Shown: positions 1-9,110, counted from the stretch's first letter. The stretch is 58,942 nt of DNA from Clostridia bacterium (GCA_017961575.1 JAGCXA010000048.1:1-58942), one strand, 5' to 3'. The notes: a model not told the origin generated them from the letters alone. Program-made: numbers and translations.

Positions 1-635
1 ATCACGCCGGTCACGACGTCGGAGCGGATCATAAACGGCGGGACGCAGTAGGTGAAGCCGCGGTCGATCATAAAGTCGCGGGCGTAGGAGATCACGGCGG
101 AATGCACCCGCGCGATATCGCCCATCAGGTAGTAGAAGCCGTTGCCGGCGACGCGGCGCGCGCTGTCGAGGTCGATGCCCGCAAAACTCTCCATAATGTC
201 GGTGTGATAGGGGATCTCGAAGTCGGGAACGACGGGTTCGCCGAACCTCTCGCGCTCGACGTTCTCGCTGTCGTCCTTGCCCACGGGAACCGACGGGTCG
301 ATGATGTTCGGGATGGTCATCATATCCCGTTTGATCTTCTCTTCCAGTTCGGCGCACTCGGCTTCGAGGGCGGCAAGGCGCGCCGCCTCGTCCGAAACCT
401 GCTTCTTCGCCGCCTCGGCTTCCTCGCGTTTGCCCTGCGCCATCAGCATCCCGATCTGTTTCGAGATGCGGTTGCGGTCGGCGCGGATGTCGTCTCCCTC
501 TTTCTTGGCGGCGCGGCAGCGCGCGTCGAGTTCGATCACCTCGTCGACGAGCGGCAGTTTCTTGTCCTGAAACTTCTTTTTGATATTCTCTTTGACAACG
601 TCGGGATTCTCCCGGACGAAACGCAGATCAAGCAT
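1..635 (-). CDS. serS: Seryl-tRNA synthetase, N-terminal part (cut by window start)
   Basis: Charges tRNA-Ser with serine in the cytoplasm. The reverse-strand frame is open from an ATG at 635 to the window edge, giving about 211 codons, roughly half of the usual 420-430. It opens MLDLRFVRENPDVVKENIKK, the classic SerRS start. A long charged helical arm follows (residues about 25-105, with repeated KQIG, EEAEAAKK and AALEAE), which is the tRNA-binding coiled coil. The start of the class II core (GFYYLMGDIARVHSAVISYA) is also present. An AGGA ribosome-binding site precedes the ATG, and a strong promoter lies at 688-716. The catalytic motifs 2 and 3 are outside the window. The leader between promoter and start is too short for a T-box. 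Confidence 0.96.
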   Translation of the reverse strand, partial: MLDLRFVRENPDVVKENIKKKFQDKKLPLVDEVIELDARCRAAKKEGDDIRADRNRISKQIGMLMAQGKREEAEAAKKQVSDEAARLAALEAECAELEEKIKRDMMTIPNIIDPSVPVGKDDSENVERERFGEPVVPDFEIPYHTDIMESFAGIDLDSARRVAGNGFYYLMGDIARVHSAVISYARDFMIDRGFTYCVPPFMIRSDVVTGV

Positions 636-687
636 ACTGTCCTCCGTTTACTGCCCGCTCTCGGCGGGGCGTTTCCGTATAAAATGA

Positions 688-716
688 ATGATAGCACAAA
701 GCGCCCCGATTGTCAA
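688..716 (-). promoter_or_regulatory. Promoter of serS, embedded in a hairpin
   Basis: Reverse strand TTGACA (711-716), 17-base spacer, TATCAT (688-693). The -35 box lies in the loop of an inverted repeat (CGCCCCGA at 702-709 and TCGGGGCG at 720-727), so the hairpin that probably ends the upstream reverse gene overlaps the serS promoter. A T-run follows the hairpin on the forward strand at 729-734. Confidence 0.75.
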
Positions 717-748
717 GCGTCGGGGCGCTTTTTTCGTTGTAAAAACGC

Positions 749-1282
749 TCAGTCGCGGAGCGCGGAGCGGTTCGCCGCCCACTCGAAGACGTGCGCGAGG
801 ACGATCGTCAGAAGGTAAACGGCGATCAGAGCCGGGAAGAGCGCCGGTACCGACGAGTCGGCGGCGTCGCCGACCGCGGCGATCAGAACGTCGGCAAAGC
901 CGAATACCGGAATGGTCAGGATCTTCAGGATCAGCGAGAAGATCACCGCCCCGGTCTTCGGCGGCGCCTTGAAGAGATGCAGACCCATCACCAGCCCCTC
1001 GATGACGTTGATGAGCCCGAGCGGATAGAGCAGGATCAGAATGAGCGGCAAAAAGAAGATGAGCGAAATGGCGAAGCCGAGCGCCTTGCCCGCCGCCTCC
1101 TTCTGCTCTTCTTCGGTCTTCGCGCTCTCGCTCGTATCCGACTCCGAAGAACTGTTCGAATTCAGAATACCGAGATTGCCGATCGTCAGAAAGAAAATCA
1201 GCACGATGACGAGGAAGAGCGCCGCCGCGATATTGAGGATCCCGGCAAATTTGGAAAAGAATCTGGTTTTGCCTTCCATCAT
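749..1282 (-). CDS. Small multi-pass membrane protein of unknown function
   Basis: 177 residues. About four hydrophobic segments are visible (residues about 11-35, 65-92, 112-140 and 148-170). A Ser/Glu-rich loop (SNSSSESDTSES) lies after the first. I do not recognise a family. The start at 1282 is chosen because AAGGAG lies 7 bases upstream and a consensus promoter lies at 1358-1386. The same frame stays open much further upstream, but that part is antisense to the next gene. It is divergent from the SGNH/LRR gene and precedes serS on the same strand. It could be a stress or envelope accessory protein, but nothing in the sequence decides this. Confidence 0.72.
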   Translation of the reverse strand: MMEGKTRFFSKFAGILNIAAALFLVIVLIFFLTIGNLGILNSNSSSESDTSESAKTEEEQKEAAGKALGFAISLIFFLPLILILLYPLGLINVIEGLVMGLHLFKAPPKTGAVIFSLILKILTIPVFGFADVLIAAVGDAADSSVPALFPALIAVYLLTIVLAHVFEWAANRSALRD

Positions 1283-1357
1283 TTGAAGTCTCCTTATCGG
1301 TTTTTTAGTTGCGCCGCCGGTTTTTTCGCCCGCGCGGCGAAGGGTTCCTTCGCTCCG

Positions 1358-1386
1358 ATTATAGCACCGTCCGCTTTTTTTGTCAA
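1358..1386 (-). promoter_or_regulatory. Promoter of the small membrane protein gene
   Basis: Reverse strand TTGACA (1381-1386), 17-base spacer, TATAAT (1358-1363): both boxes perfect. The -35 box lies 13 bases from the -35 box of the divergent forward promoter at 1400-1429. Confidence 0.85.
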
Positions 1387-1399
1387 GGCGGGGCGCACC

Positions 1400-1429
1400 T
1401 TGACAACGCGCCCACGCGCGTGTTATAAT
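1400..1429 (+). promoter_or_regulatory. Promoter of the SGNH/LRR and transglutaminase lipoprotein genes
   Basis: Forward strand TTGACA (1400-1405), 18-base spacer, TATAAT (1424-1429). It is back-to-back with the reverse promoter at 1358-1386, so one regulator could act on both. Confidence 0.85.
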
Positions 1430-1462
1430 GGAAGATAGAATTTGAATATGAGGTGGATCGGG

Positions 1463-2929
1463 ATGAAAACCGTACGGAAAACTCTGTTCCCCGTCCTTTG
1501 CATTTTGCTCGTACTGCTGATTTCCGCGCCGCTGTGGGTCCTGCCCGCCGTCGGCGCCGTTTTGCCGCGGAACAGCCACGAAAACGACTACACCGCCGCC
1601 ATCGTCGACAAGTACGACCGTCTGAACGCGGCGGAGGGGAAAAAGATCGTGTTCGTCGGGGGCAGTTCGCTTCCCTTCGGGCTTCGCTGTGATCTCGTTG
1701 AGAGCGAGATGCCGGGTTATTCCGCCGTCGATTTCGGGCTTTACGCCACGCTCGGAACCGTCGTGATGATGGACCTTTCGCTCTCGGGGATCTCCGAGGG
1801 GGATCTCGTGATCCTCGCGCCCGAGACCGACCCGCAGCTCTACTCGGACTACTTCACGCCGCGGCTGCTCCGCGCGTCGGTCGGGGACCGCACCGACCTC
1901 CTGAAATCGCTCTCCCCCGCCCGGCGGCGGGAGACGGCGCTGGTCTACTACCCCGCGCTCTTCGACCGGATCCGGCGGCGGAACGATCCGCTCGTCCCCG
2001 AGAGCGAACTCTACGCGCGAAGCAGTTTCGACGAGTACGGGGACATCTCGGTCACGCGCGACCGGAACCAAATGGTGAGGGGGTACGACGCGTCGAATCC
2101 CGTTTCGCTGTCCGCGCTCAATAATCAGGAGTTTTTCGACGAGGTGAACGCCTACGCGAAGAAGGTGCGCGAGCGCGGGGCGACGATCCTCTTCTGGTTC
2201 CCGCCGATCAACCAAGCCGCCGTCCACTTCACCGACAAGGAAGCCGAGCGGTTCACAGCGACCCTGAAAGCGAAACTCGAAGTTCCCCTGCTCGGCTCGG
2301 TCGCCGACACGGTTTACGACTCCGCCTATTTCTATGACACCAACTATCACTTGAACGACGCGGGCGCACCCAAGCACACCGCGACGACGCTTCTGAAACT
2401 GAAAGCGTATCTCGGAATGGAGGAGACGGTCGGGTTCGAGATCCCGGATCCCCCCGCCGAAGAGGAAAAGGACGACCGGATCCGTTCCGACGGGACCTTC
2501 CTCTACGAATGTACCGCGTGGTCAGCCGCGCTCGTCGGCGTGGAGGAGAGCGTCAAAGGGACGCTCACGTCCGTGACGGTACCCGCGACCGTGACGGTGC
2601 CCGACGAATCCTCGGAGGAGCCGAAGGACAAAGTACTGCCGGTGAAGCAGATCGCGGACGGCTGTTTTGCCGACTGCAAAAACCTGACGTCGGTCACGCT
2701 CCACGACAAGATCAACGGACTCGGTTACGGCGTTTTTGCCGGATGCGAAAAACTGACCGAAATCAGGATCCTCGGCAGTTCTCCGTTCACCATCCCCGAA
2801 TCGGGGGCGTTCGACGGCGCGTCGCCCGCCCTGCGGATCCGGATCCCGCGCGGAACGACCTCCGCCTTCGACAACGCGTACAGCGGGTGGGGAAAATATT
2901 CCTCCCTCTTTGAAGAATTCGATCCGTAA
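1463..2929 (+). CDS. Membrane-anchored SGNH-hydrolase-like protein with C-terminal BspA-type LRR
   Basis: 488 residues. The ATG at 1463 is chosen because AGGTGG lies 6 bases upstream; the ATG at 1448 sits almost on the transcription start. An N-terminal signal or anchor helix covers residues about 7-35. VFVGGSS (Ser68/69) looks like SGNH block I. The stretch around Asp292-His296 (DTNYH, then LNDAG) looks like block V, as in DltD-like SGNH proteins. The final ~110 residues carry the LRR_5/BspA pattern (IADGCFADCKNLTSVTL, GYGVFAGCEKLTEI). A surface ester hydrolase or acyl transferase with a protein-binding tail is inferred; the substrate is unknown. It is followed after 20 bases by the transglutaminase lipoproteins. 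Confidence 0.72.
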   Translation: MKTVRKTLFPVLCILLVLLISAPLWVLPAVGAVLPRNSHENDYTAAIVDKYDRLNAAEGKKIVFVGGSSLPFGLRCDLVESEMPGYSAVDFGLYATLGTVVMMDLSLSGISEGDLVILAPETDPQLYSDYFTPRLLRASVGDRTDLLKSLSPARRRETALVYYPALFDRIRRRNDPLVPESELYARSSFDEYGDISVTRDRNQMVRGYDASNPVSLSALNNQEFFDEVNAYAKKVRERGATILFWFPPINQAAVHFTDKEAERFTATLKAKLEVPLLGSVADTVYDSAYFYDTNYHLNDAGAPKHTATTLLKLKAYLGMEETVGFEIPDPPAEEEKDDRIRSDGTFLYECTAWSAALVGVEESVKGTLTSVTVPATVTVPDESSEEPKDKVLPVKQIADGCFADCKNLTSVTLHDKINGLGYGVFAGCEKLTEIRILGSSPFTIPESGAFDGASPALRIRIPRGTTSAFDNAYSGWGKYSSLFEEFDP

Positions 2930-2949
2930 TCAAAAGGAGCATAACGAAA

Positions 2950-4653
2950 ATGAAACGAGCAAAAAAACCGCTTCTCATCCTTCTGTCTCTGATCCTTCTG
3001 CTCTCCCCGATCCTGTCGGGGTGTTCGCTCGTGTCGGTCGTTACCGAAACCGACGGCGAGGCGAGCGAGAGCGAGCCGGCAAAGACGAACGCGAACACGA
3101 CCGCGAAAGCGACGGAGACGACGGTGACGACCGCCGTCACGACCGAGGGGACGACCGGGGATCACACGGATCCGCCCCCGCCTCCCGTGCTGACGAAGAA
3201 GACGGTCCCCGACGATCCCTATACGCCGACGCTCTTTATACCGGAGTACGACGAAGAATACGAAGACCTGATCCAACAGGGAAAAACCGAACTCGGCGCC
3301 TCCGAATACTCGGATCCCGCCCGCACGGTCACGACCTACGAAAGAAAACTACCGCTCTCCTGCTCCCTTGACCGCGCCGAAACGCGCGACGAACTCGTCG
3401 AGATCGCGTCCTTCCGCGGTTTCTACCGCGAGGGGTCGTTCTCGGTCACGCTCGGCTACCCCGCGACCGACGCGGATAAGGAACTGGACTATCTCTACTA
3501 CAACAGCGATCTTCTGCCCTCTCTCTGTTCGGTTTCCGGTTCGCTTGCCGACGGGGTTCTCCAAGTCAACCTGATCTTTTATCCCGAATCCTATCTGATC
3601 ACCCCGCGGGACACGATTCCGGCGAAGGTCCTCGGCGGAGAGAATACCCCGCCGAACGGGACCGATACGTTTCCGGGGCTTGATCCCGCGCACGGCGTCT
3701 CGGTCTGGGATTCCGAGCAGGCGGCGTACGCCCTCTCCCACGGGTACGCGATCTCGCCGATCGCGGGCAGCCCGGCGGAGAGCCTCGTGAACGCGGCGAA
3801 AACCGTCCTTGCCGGGATGATCGACGACACGATGACCGAATGGCAGATCGCCTACCGCGTCTACCATTGGCTGGTGGAAAACGTCGCCTACGACTACGCC
3901 GGCGACCGTTGGGCGGGCAATTCGCTTGACAAGGCGTATCAGCCCGATATGGTCCCCGCCCGGATGGCGTCCTTCCGCGCGGAAGGTCCGATCCTCTACG
4001 AGGTCGGCGTCTGCTTCGGATACGCGAAGGCAGCCGCCCTGCTGCTCGGACTTGAAGGGATCGACGCCCGCCGCGTGGTCTCGTTCTCCGAGGAGTATCT
4101 CGGATGGCAGCCGGGGCGCACCTGGACGTTCGGCGATACCATTCAGGTCCATTCCTACAACTACCTCCGGATCGACGGGTACGATTACCTCTTCGATCTG
4201 TCGTTTGCGAAGGACAACAAACTGTCGGTCGCGACCACGTCGGGTCCCGACGCCGTCCTCGGAAGCACGAAGGACTATTGCGTTGGGCTCTCCAAAGAGG
4301 AGCATCTGACGGTCTATCCGGAGTTCCCGGACGATCCCTACACCCGGTCGGGCGAATACAACCCCGGCTCCTACCACTACCTCACGAACGTCACCTACGA
4401 CGGAACGCACGCGCTCCTGCTTTCGAGTCAAGCGGAGGCGCAAGCGTACTATACCTACCTTTTGAACACCGTCTTCTCGCAAGGGGCGGAGTTCCGCTCG
4501 GTCACCCTGTTCTATACCTCCGCCGCCTATTCCTCCCAGAAATTGCAACAGTTTCTCAACAGTACGGGCGTTCCCTACGAATCTATCAGGAAGGACGCCG
4601 TCAACTCCCGGACCGGCGCCGACGTGATGGTCAAGATCTCGTTCGGTAAATAA
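2950..4653 (+). CDS. Transglutaminase-like lipoprotein (copy 1)
   Basis: 567 residues. The signal peptide ends in the lipobox LSGC, followed by a Thr-rich linker (repeated TTAK, TETTVTT) and a Pro run, so the protein is lipid-anchored outside the cell. The core has the transglutaminase/protease fold signature: a helix MTEWQIAYRVYHWLVENVAY, then Cys355 in GVCFGYAKA, His401 in VHSYNYLRIDGYDY, and Asp416 in LFDLSF. Cys, His and Asp are in the expected order and spacing. A C-terminal domain (residues about 440-567) is shared with its neighbour. Family knowledge suggests a cysteine protease, amidase or cross-linking role on peptide or cell-wall substrates. AAAGGAG precedes the ATG. It is a tandem paralogue of the next gene. 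Confidence 0.82.
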   Translation: MKRAKKPLLILLSLILLLSPILSGCSLVSVVTETDGEASESEPAKTNANTTAKATETTVTTAVTTEGTTGDHTDPPPPPVLTKKTVPDDPYTPTLFIPEYDEEYEDLIQQGKTELGASEYSDPARTVTTYERKLPLSCSLDRAETRDELVEIASFRGFYREGSFSVTLGYPATDADKELDYLYYNSDLLPSLCSVSGSLADGVLQVNLIFYPESYLITPRDTIPAKVLGGENTPPNGTDTFPGLDPAHGVSVWDSEQAAYALSHGYAISPIAGSPAESLVNAAKTVLAGMIDDTMTEWQIAYRVYHWLVENVAYDYAGDRWAGNSLDKAYQPDMVPARMASFRAEGPILYEVGVCFGYAKAAALLLGLEGIDARRVVSFSEEYLGWQPGRTWTFGDTIQVHSYNYLRIDGYDYLFDLSFAKDNKLSVATTSGPDAVLGSTKDYCVGLSKEEHLTVYPEFPDDPYTRSGEYNPGSYHYLTNVTYDGTHALLLSSQAEAQAYYTYLLNTVFSQGAEFRSVTLFYTSAAYSSQKLQQFLNSTGVPYESIRKDAVNSRTGADVMVKISFGK

Positions 4654-4668
4654 TCAAGGAGAAAAACG

Positions 4669-6417
4669 ATGAACCGTTTCCGCACGCCGCTTGCGCTTAT
4701 CCTGGCGCTGATCCTGCTCCTCTCGCCCGTCCTGTCGGGCTGTTCGCTCGTGTCGGTCGTGGAAGAAACGAACGGCGAAGACGAGACCGAGCCGGCGAAA
4801 ACGACCGCAAACACAACCGCAAAAACGACCTCGACGACGGCGACTCAAACGACGGCGGAATCGACGACCTCGACCACCGCGGCGACGACGGCGGAACAGG
4901 TCGATCCGCCCGACCCGACCGAGCGGACGAAGAAACCCGTCCCCGACGATCCCTATACGCCGACGCCCTATCAACCGACGTCCGACTACTATACCGCGAA
5001 GATCCTGCAAAAGCAACTCACCACGTCCGGCGCGCGCATCGTAAACGCGCCCTCGCGGGAGGGGGTCGCCTACGAAAGGCGTTTCCCGATCTCCCTCGAC
5101 CTCGACCGGGCGGAGACGCGCGCGGAACTGCTGAAAATCGTGAACTGGCACGCCTTCTACCGTGAGAGCGGCTTTTCGGTCAAGCTCGGCTACGCGGCGA
5201 GCGACGTCGACGAAGAACTCAACTATCTCTGGCGGCACAGCGATCTGCTCGCCTCGCAATGCTCGCTCTTCGGATCGCTCGAAAACGGTGTGCTGACCGT
5301 TGATCTGAAGTTCTATCCCGAGAGTTATCTCGCCTGCCCCCGTTATACGACCCCCGCCAAGTATATCGCCGTCGAGACCGCCCCGCCGAACGGGAAAGAC
5401 ACCCTCCCGGGACTGGATCCCGCGCACGGCGTTTCGGTGTGGGACAGCGAGCAGGCGTGCTACGCCCTGGCGAACGGCTACGCGATCTCCCCCATCCCGG
5501 GCAGTCCGGCGGAAAGCATTGTGAACACGGCGAAAACCATTCTTGCCGAAATGGTTGACGACAGTATGACCGAGTGGCAGATCGCCTACCGCGTTTACGT
5601 CTGGCTGATGGATCACGCCGCCTACGACCAAGCCGAGCATTGGGCGGGAGGCGAAACGCTCCGTTCGGCGGACGTCGCCAAGGAGTCCGAGGCGATCTCC
5701 TCGCGGCTGATCTCTTTCAAAGCCGAGGGACCCCTGCTCTACGGGGTCGGCGCGTGCTTCGGGTTCGCGAAGGCGTCGGCGCTGCTTCTCGGATTGGAGG
5801 GGATCGAACTCCGACGGGTCGTCGCGTTCGACCATACTCTGCCGGGGCGGTCATGCATCCTGCCCAAAAACGGAAGAAGCATCGCGATCCATTCCTATCT
5901 CTATCTTCGCGTCGACGGATACGACTACATTTTCGATCCGACCCACGTCGGGGAGAAAAAAGCGTCCGTACTGAACAGAGCGACGGGATCCTACGAGGAC
6001 GTCAGTATCTTCGGAGATTTTTCGATCGGACTGTCCTTTGCCGAGCATCGCAAGGTCTGGGCGTCGAACTACCCGGATCCCGACTTCTACGCCGAAACCG
6101 ACGAGTACAACCCCGGCTTGTTCAACTACCTGCGCGAGTTTACGTACGACGGGACGCACGATCTGCTGCTTACGAGCAAGACCGAGGCACAGCACTACTA
6201 CGACCATCTGCTCGCGACCGTGTTCTCACGGGAGCCGGAGTTCCGCACCGTCACGCTGTTCTACGACGGGATGAGTTACTCGACCTGGAAATCGCAGTAC
6301 GAAAGCCAACTGGTCGCGTTCCTCAACAAGACGGGCGTTCCTTATGATTACACCCTCTTCGATATCTCGTCCCGGACGATCGCCGACGTGATGGTCAAGA
6401 TCGCGTTCGGAAAGTGA
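4669..6417 (+). CDS. Transglutaminase-like lipoprotein (copy 2)
   Basis: 582 residues, starting 15 bases after copy 1 and sharing its plan throughout: lipobox LSGCS, a longer Thr/Ala linker, the PDDPYTPTPY junction, and a transglutaminase core. Cys363 is in GACFGFAKASALLLG, His408 in IHSYLYLRVDGYDYIF, and Asp423 in FDPTH. The helix before the Cys (MTEWQIAYRVYVWLMDHAAY) is nearly the same as in copy 1, while the linker and the loop before the His differ. This is a tandem duplication that has diverged while keeping the catalytic triad. It ends the unit, followed by a bidirectional terminator. Confidence 0.82.
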   Translation: MNRFRTPLALILALILLLSPVLSGCSLVSVVEETNGEDETEPAKTTANTTAKTTSTTATQTTAESTTSTTAATTAEQVDPPDPTERTKKPVPDDPYTPTPYQPTSDYYTAKILQKQLTTSGARIVNAPSREGVAYERRFPISLDLDRAETRAELLKIVNWHAFYRESGFSVKLGYAASDVDEELNYLWRHSDLLASQCSLFGSLENGVLTVDLKFYPESYLACPRYTTPAKYIAVETAPPNGKDTLPGLDPAHGVSVWDSEQACYALANGYAISPIPGSPAESIVNTAKTILAEMVDDSMTEWQIAYRVYVWLMDHAAYDQAEHWAGGETLRSADVAKESEAISSRLISFKAEGPLLYGVGACFGFAKASALLLGLEGIELRRVVAFDHTLPGRSCILPKNGRSIAIHSYLYLRVDGYDYIFDPTHVGEKKASVLNRATGSYEDVSIFGDFSIGLSFAEHRKVWASNYPDPDFYAETDEYNPGLFNYLREFTYDGTHDLLLTSKTEAQHYYDHLLATVFSREPEFRTVTLFYDGMSYSTWKSQYESQLVAFLNKTGVPYDYTLFDISSRTIADVMVKIAFGK

Positions 6418-6435
6418 AACCGACAAGAAAAAAGA

Positions 6436-6466
6436 GCCGCGCCGGATTTCCGGCGCGGCGTTTTCT
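6436..6466. terminator. Bidirectional terminator between convergent genes
   Basis: Stem GCCGCGCCGG / CCGGCGCGGC with loop ATTT, followed by TTTTCT on the forward strand and CTTTTTTCTT on the reverse. It serves the lipoprotein genes and the reverse CNNM pair. Confidence 0.85.
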
Positions 6467-6502
6467 GTTCGGACGAACGCGGGCAAAAAGGCGGCGCGGG
6501 GG

Positions 6503-7774
6503 TTATTCCTCCCCGTCCTCGTCGCTCTCGGGGTTGACCACGACCGACAGGCGGCTGACGCGGTAGTCCTTGATCTCGGTGACGATGACGCAGAGGTTGC
6601 GCCAGGTGAAACTGTCGCCCTCGTGCGGGTCGGATTCGAGCATTTCGATCGCCCATCCGCCCATCGTCACGTACTCGCTTTCGAGGTCGCGGCGATCCAT
6701 ATCGATATAGTCGAAGAAGTCGTCGATCGAGACCAGACCGTCGACGTCGTAGGTGTTCTCGCCGGTCTTGGTGATCTCGTAGGTGATGGTATCGTTCTCG
6801 TCCCAGATGTCGCCGACGATCTGTTCAAGGATGTCCTCCATCGTCACGATCCCCATCGTCCCGCCGTATTCGTCGAGGACGACCATCATATGGGTCTGCC
6901 GGCTCTGCATTTCGGAGAGCGCGGCGGGCAGGCGCATCGTCTTATGCACGAAACAGGGTTCGAGCAGAAGGTCGGAGAGTTGGATCCGCATCCCCTCCGC
7001 CTCGGTCTGTTTCTTATAGAAATGGTTGACCGAGAGAATGCCGATGATGTGGTCGACCGTGCCGCGGTAGACCGGGATGCGCGAGTGCGAGAAGGCGAGG
7101 ATCTTTTTCAGATTCTCTTCGTAATCGTCGTCGGCGTCGAGCATATCGACCTTGACGCGGGGGATCAGGATGTCCTCCACCGTCGTTTCGGCGAAACCGA
7201 GCGCCGATTGGACGAGTTCGCTCTTGTCCTCGTCGATCACGCCCTCCTCCTCCGCCGTCTCGATCATCGTGGCGAGTTCCTCGTTTGTGACCGAGGGCTT
7301 TTTCTTTTTGCGGAGCGGAGCGGTCAGAAGATCGACCAGACCGACGATGATCCAGGTCAGGGGACGGAACAGGATCATCAGGACGAGGATCGGCACCGAA
7401 AGGCGGCACGCCGAGACGAGGGCGTAACGCTTCGCCACCGTTTTCGGGATGATCTCGCCGAAAACGAGGACGAGGACCGTCACAGCCGCGCTCGCAACCG
7501 TGGCGCCGAGCCCCTGCCCGAGCAGGTTGACGCAGATGACCGTCGCGAGCGACGAAAGACCGATGTTGACGAGGTTGGTCCCGATCAGGATGGTCGAGAG
7601 CGCGACGTTGAACCCGTCGCTGACGCGGAGCGCGACCTTCGCGCCTCCGCTCTTTTCGGCGCGCTTTTCGAGCCGCTTGCGGTTGAGACTGGTGAAGGCG
7701 ATCTCGGTCGCCGAGAAGAAGGCGCAGAAGAGAAGGAAAATTGCCGAGACGGTAAAGAAAAGCGGGAAATTCAT
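6503..7774 (-). CDS. CNNM/HlyC-family membrane protein with CBS pair (copy B)
   Basis: 423 residues. An N-terminal CNNM (DUF21) membrane domain occupies residues 1-150, with FFSATEIAFTSLNRKRLEK and VFGEIIPKTVAKRYA. A CBS-domain pair follows (EEGVIDEDKSELVQSALGF, then HSRIPVYRGTVDHIIGIL and VVLDEYGGTMGIVTMEDILE). A C-terminal CorC_HlyC domain lies around residues 330-415. The family is linked to magnesium or cobalt efflux; some members are annotated hemolysin C without evidence of lysis. The ATG at 7774 overlaps the stop of copy A by 4 bases, so translation is coupled. The tail is acidic. Confidence 0.92.
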   Translation of the reverse strand: MNFPLFFTVSAIFLLFCAFFSATEIAFTSLNRKRLEKRAEKSGGAKVALRVSDGFNVALSTILIGTNLVNIGLSSLATVICVNLLGQGLGATVASAAVTVLVLVFGEIIPKTVAKRYALVSACRLSVPILVLMILFRPLTWIIVGLVDLLTAPLRKKKKPSVTNEELATMIETAEEEGVIDEDKSELVQSALGFAETTVEDILIPRVKVDMLDADDDYEENLKKILAFSHSRIPVYRGTVDHIIGILSVNHFYKKQTEAEGMRIQLSDLLLEPCFVHKTMRLPAALSEMQSRQTHMMVVLDEYGGTMGIVTMEDILEQIVGDIWDENDTITYEITKTGENTYDVDGLVSIDDFFDYIDMDRRDLESEYVTMGGWAIEMLESDPHEGDSFTWRNLCVIVTEIKDYRVSRLSVVVNPESDEDGEE

Positions 7775-9090
7775 TCTTTCTCCACCTCCTCGCCGTCCTC
7801 CTCCATCGGGGGAAGTTCAAGTTCGGGGGTTTCGAGTTTGACGGTGACGCGGGCGATCCTGTCCTCGGTCACCTCGTCGACGGTAAACGTGAGGTCGCCG
7901 ATCTCGTATTCCTCGCCCTCCTCGGGCAGGCGCCCCATCCGTTCGAGCAGGAAGGTATGTATGCGCTTGCTCCGGGGGAATTTGTCGGCGTTCTCGTACC
8001 CCATCCCGTCGAAGAGCGCGCCGAGCGTGAGTTTTCCGCTGGCTTCAAAGTAGTTGCCGCCGAGTTTGGCGAAATCGGGGTTGAATTCGTCGTCCTCGTC
8101 GTAGATCTCGCCGACGAGTTCTTCCAAGAAGTCCTCGACGGTGACGAGTCCCATCGTCTTGCCGTTCTTGTCGCGGACGATCGCCATACAGCACTTGTTC
8201 CGGCTCATCTCGTCGAGCAGATCGTCGATCGGCGCGTCGAGGGGAACGAAGGTCGGTTTGGTCATCAGGCGGCGCAGATCGGCGCGTCCGGTGGTGACGT
8301 AGGCGCGCAGGTAGTTGCGCACGAGCAGGATGCCGACCACCTGATCCTTTTCCAGAACGGGCAGGCGGGAATACTTGGTGCCGCGGATGAGTTCGAGCAC
8401 CTCGTCCTGCGTCATCGAGAGCGAGACGTATGTCACGTCGTCCCAGAGAGTCAGAACGTCGGCGACGCGGGTGCCGCCGAATTCGAGCGCGGATTGGAGC
8501 AGATCGCTCTGCTCCTCGTCGATGACCCCCTCCTCCTCTCCGGTCTCGATGATCGAGGAGATCTCGTCCTCGGTCACGGTCGGTTCGGACGAGCCGCCGG
8601 AGATCTTCGCGACGAGGACGGTCAGCCCGGAGAAAAGCAGGGTCAGCGGGGTCAGAATCCAGAGAAGAAAGCGCAGAAAAGGCGCGAAAGCGACGGCAAC
8701 CGCGTCGTTGTCGGAGTTGGCGAGCGTCTTCGGCGTGATCTCGCCGAAGAGGATGACGACGGCGGTGGTGACGAGGGTCGAGACCGTCGTCTGCACCGCG
8801 GTCATCTCACCGAACAGACGCAGGGTGAGTACCGTCGCAAGAGACGCGCAGACGGTGTTGACAAGGCAGTTGCCCACCAGGATCGCCGTCAGCGTAGCGT
8901 CGAATTTGTCGGAGATCGACAGGGCGAGCGCCGCCCGCCGGTTGCCGTTCTCCGCGAGACTTTTCAGTTTGATCCGGTTCGCGCCGACGAAGGCGCTCTC
9001 GGACGCCGAGAAAAATGCGCTGAGACCGAGTAAAGCAAGACAACTCAAAAGGCACAGCGTACTGCTTGGGTCCATAAAAAGAAAAACCAC
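7771..9090 (-). CDS. CNNM/HlyC-family membrane protein with CBS pair (copy A)
   Basis: Up to 439 residues with the same order as copy B: a CNNM domain (FFSASESAFVGANRIKLKSL, LFGEITPKTLANSD), a CBS pair (EEGVIDEEQSDLLQSALEFG, TKYSRLPVLEKDQVVGILLV, GKTMGLVTVEDFLEELVGEI) and CorC_HlyC at the end. The start is uncertain. A GTG at 9090 has AAAGGAG only 1 base away, and an ATG at 9075 has it 16 bases away; neither spacing is ideal. It is the first gene of a two-gene unit read from the promoter at 9132-9160, with a palindrome at the expected transcription start. The two copies have diverged well beyond a recent duplication. Confidence 0.9.
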   Translation of the reverse strand: MVFLFMDPSSTLCLLSCLALLGLSAFFSASESAFVGANRIKLKSLAENGNRRAALALSISDKFDATLTAILVGNCLVNTVCASLATVLTLRLFGEMTAVQTTVSTLVTTAVVILFGEITPKTLANSDNDAVAVAFAPFLRFLLWILTPLTLLFSGLTVLVAKISGGSSEPTVTEDEISSIIETGEEEGVIDEEQSDLLQSALEFGGTRVADVLTLWDDVTYVSLSMTQDEVLELIRGTKYSRLPVLEKDQVVGILLVRNYLRAYVTTGRADLRRLMTKPTFVPLDAPIDDLLDEMSRNKCCMAIVRDKNGKTMGLVTVEDFLEELVGEIYDEDDEFNPDFAKLGGNYFEASGKLTLGALFDGMGYENADKFPRSKRIHTFLLERMGRLPEEGEEYEIGDLTFTVDEVTEDRIARVTVKLETPELELPPMEEDGEEVEKE

Positions 9091-9110
9091 ACTCCTTTAT
9101 TCGGGGAAAA

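Noticed and set aside
636-748. T-box leader for serS
   Set aside because: The promoter leaves a leader of only about 45 bases, with no room for a specifier stem and antiterminator.
6503-9090. Hemolysin genes
   Set aside because: The HlyC/CorC label is historical; the CNNM, CBS and CorC_HlyC domain order indicates membrane ion-transport proteins, not toxins.
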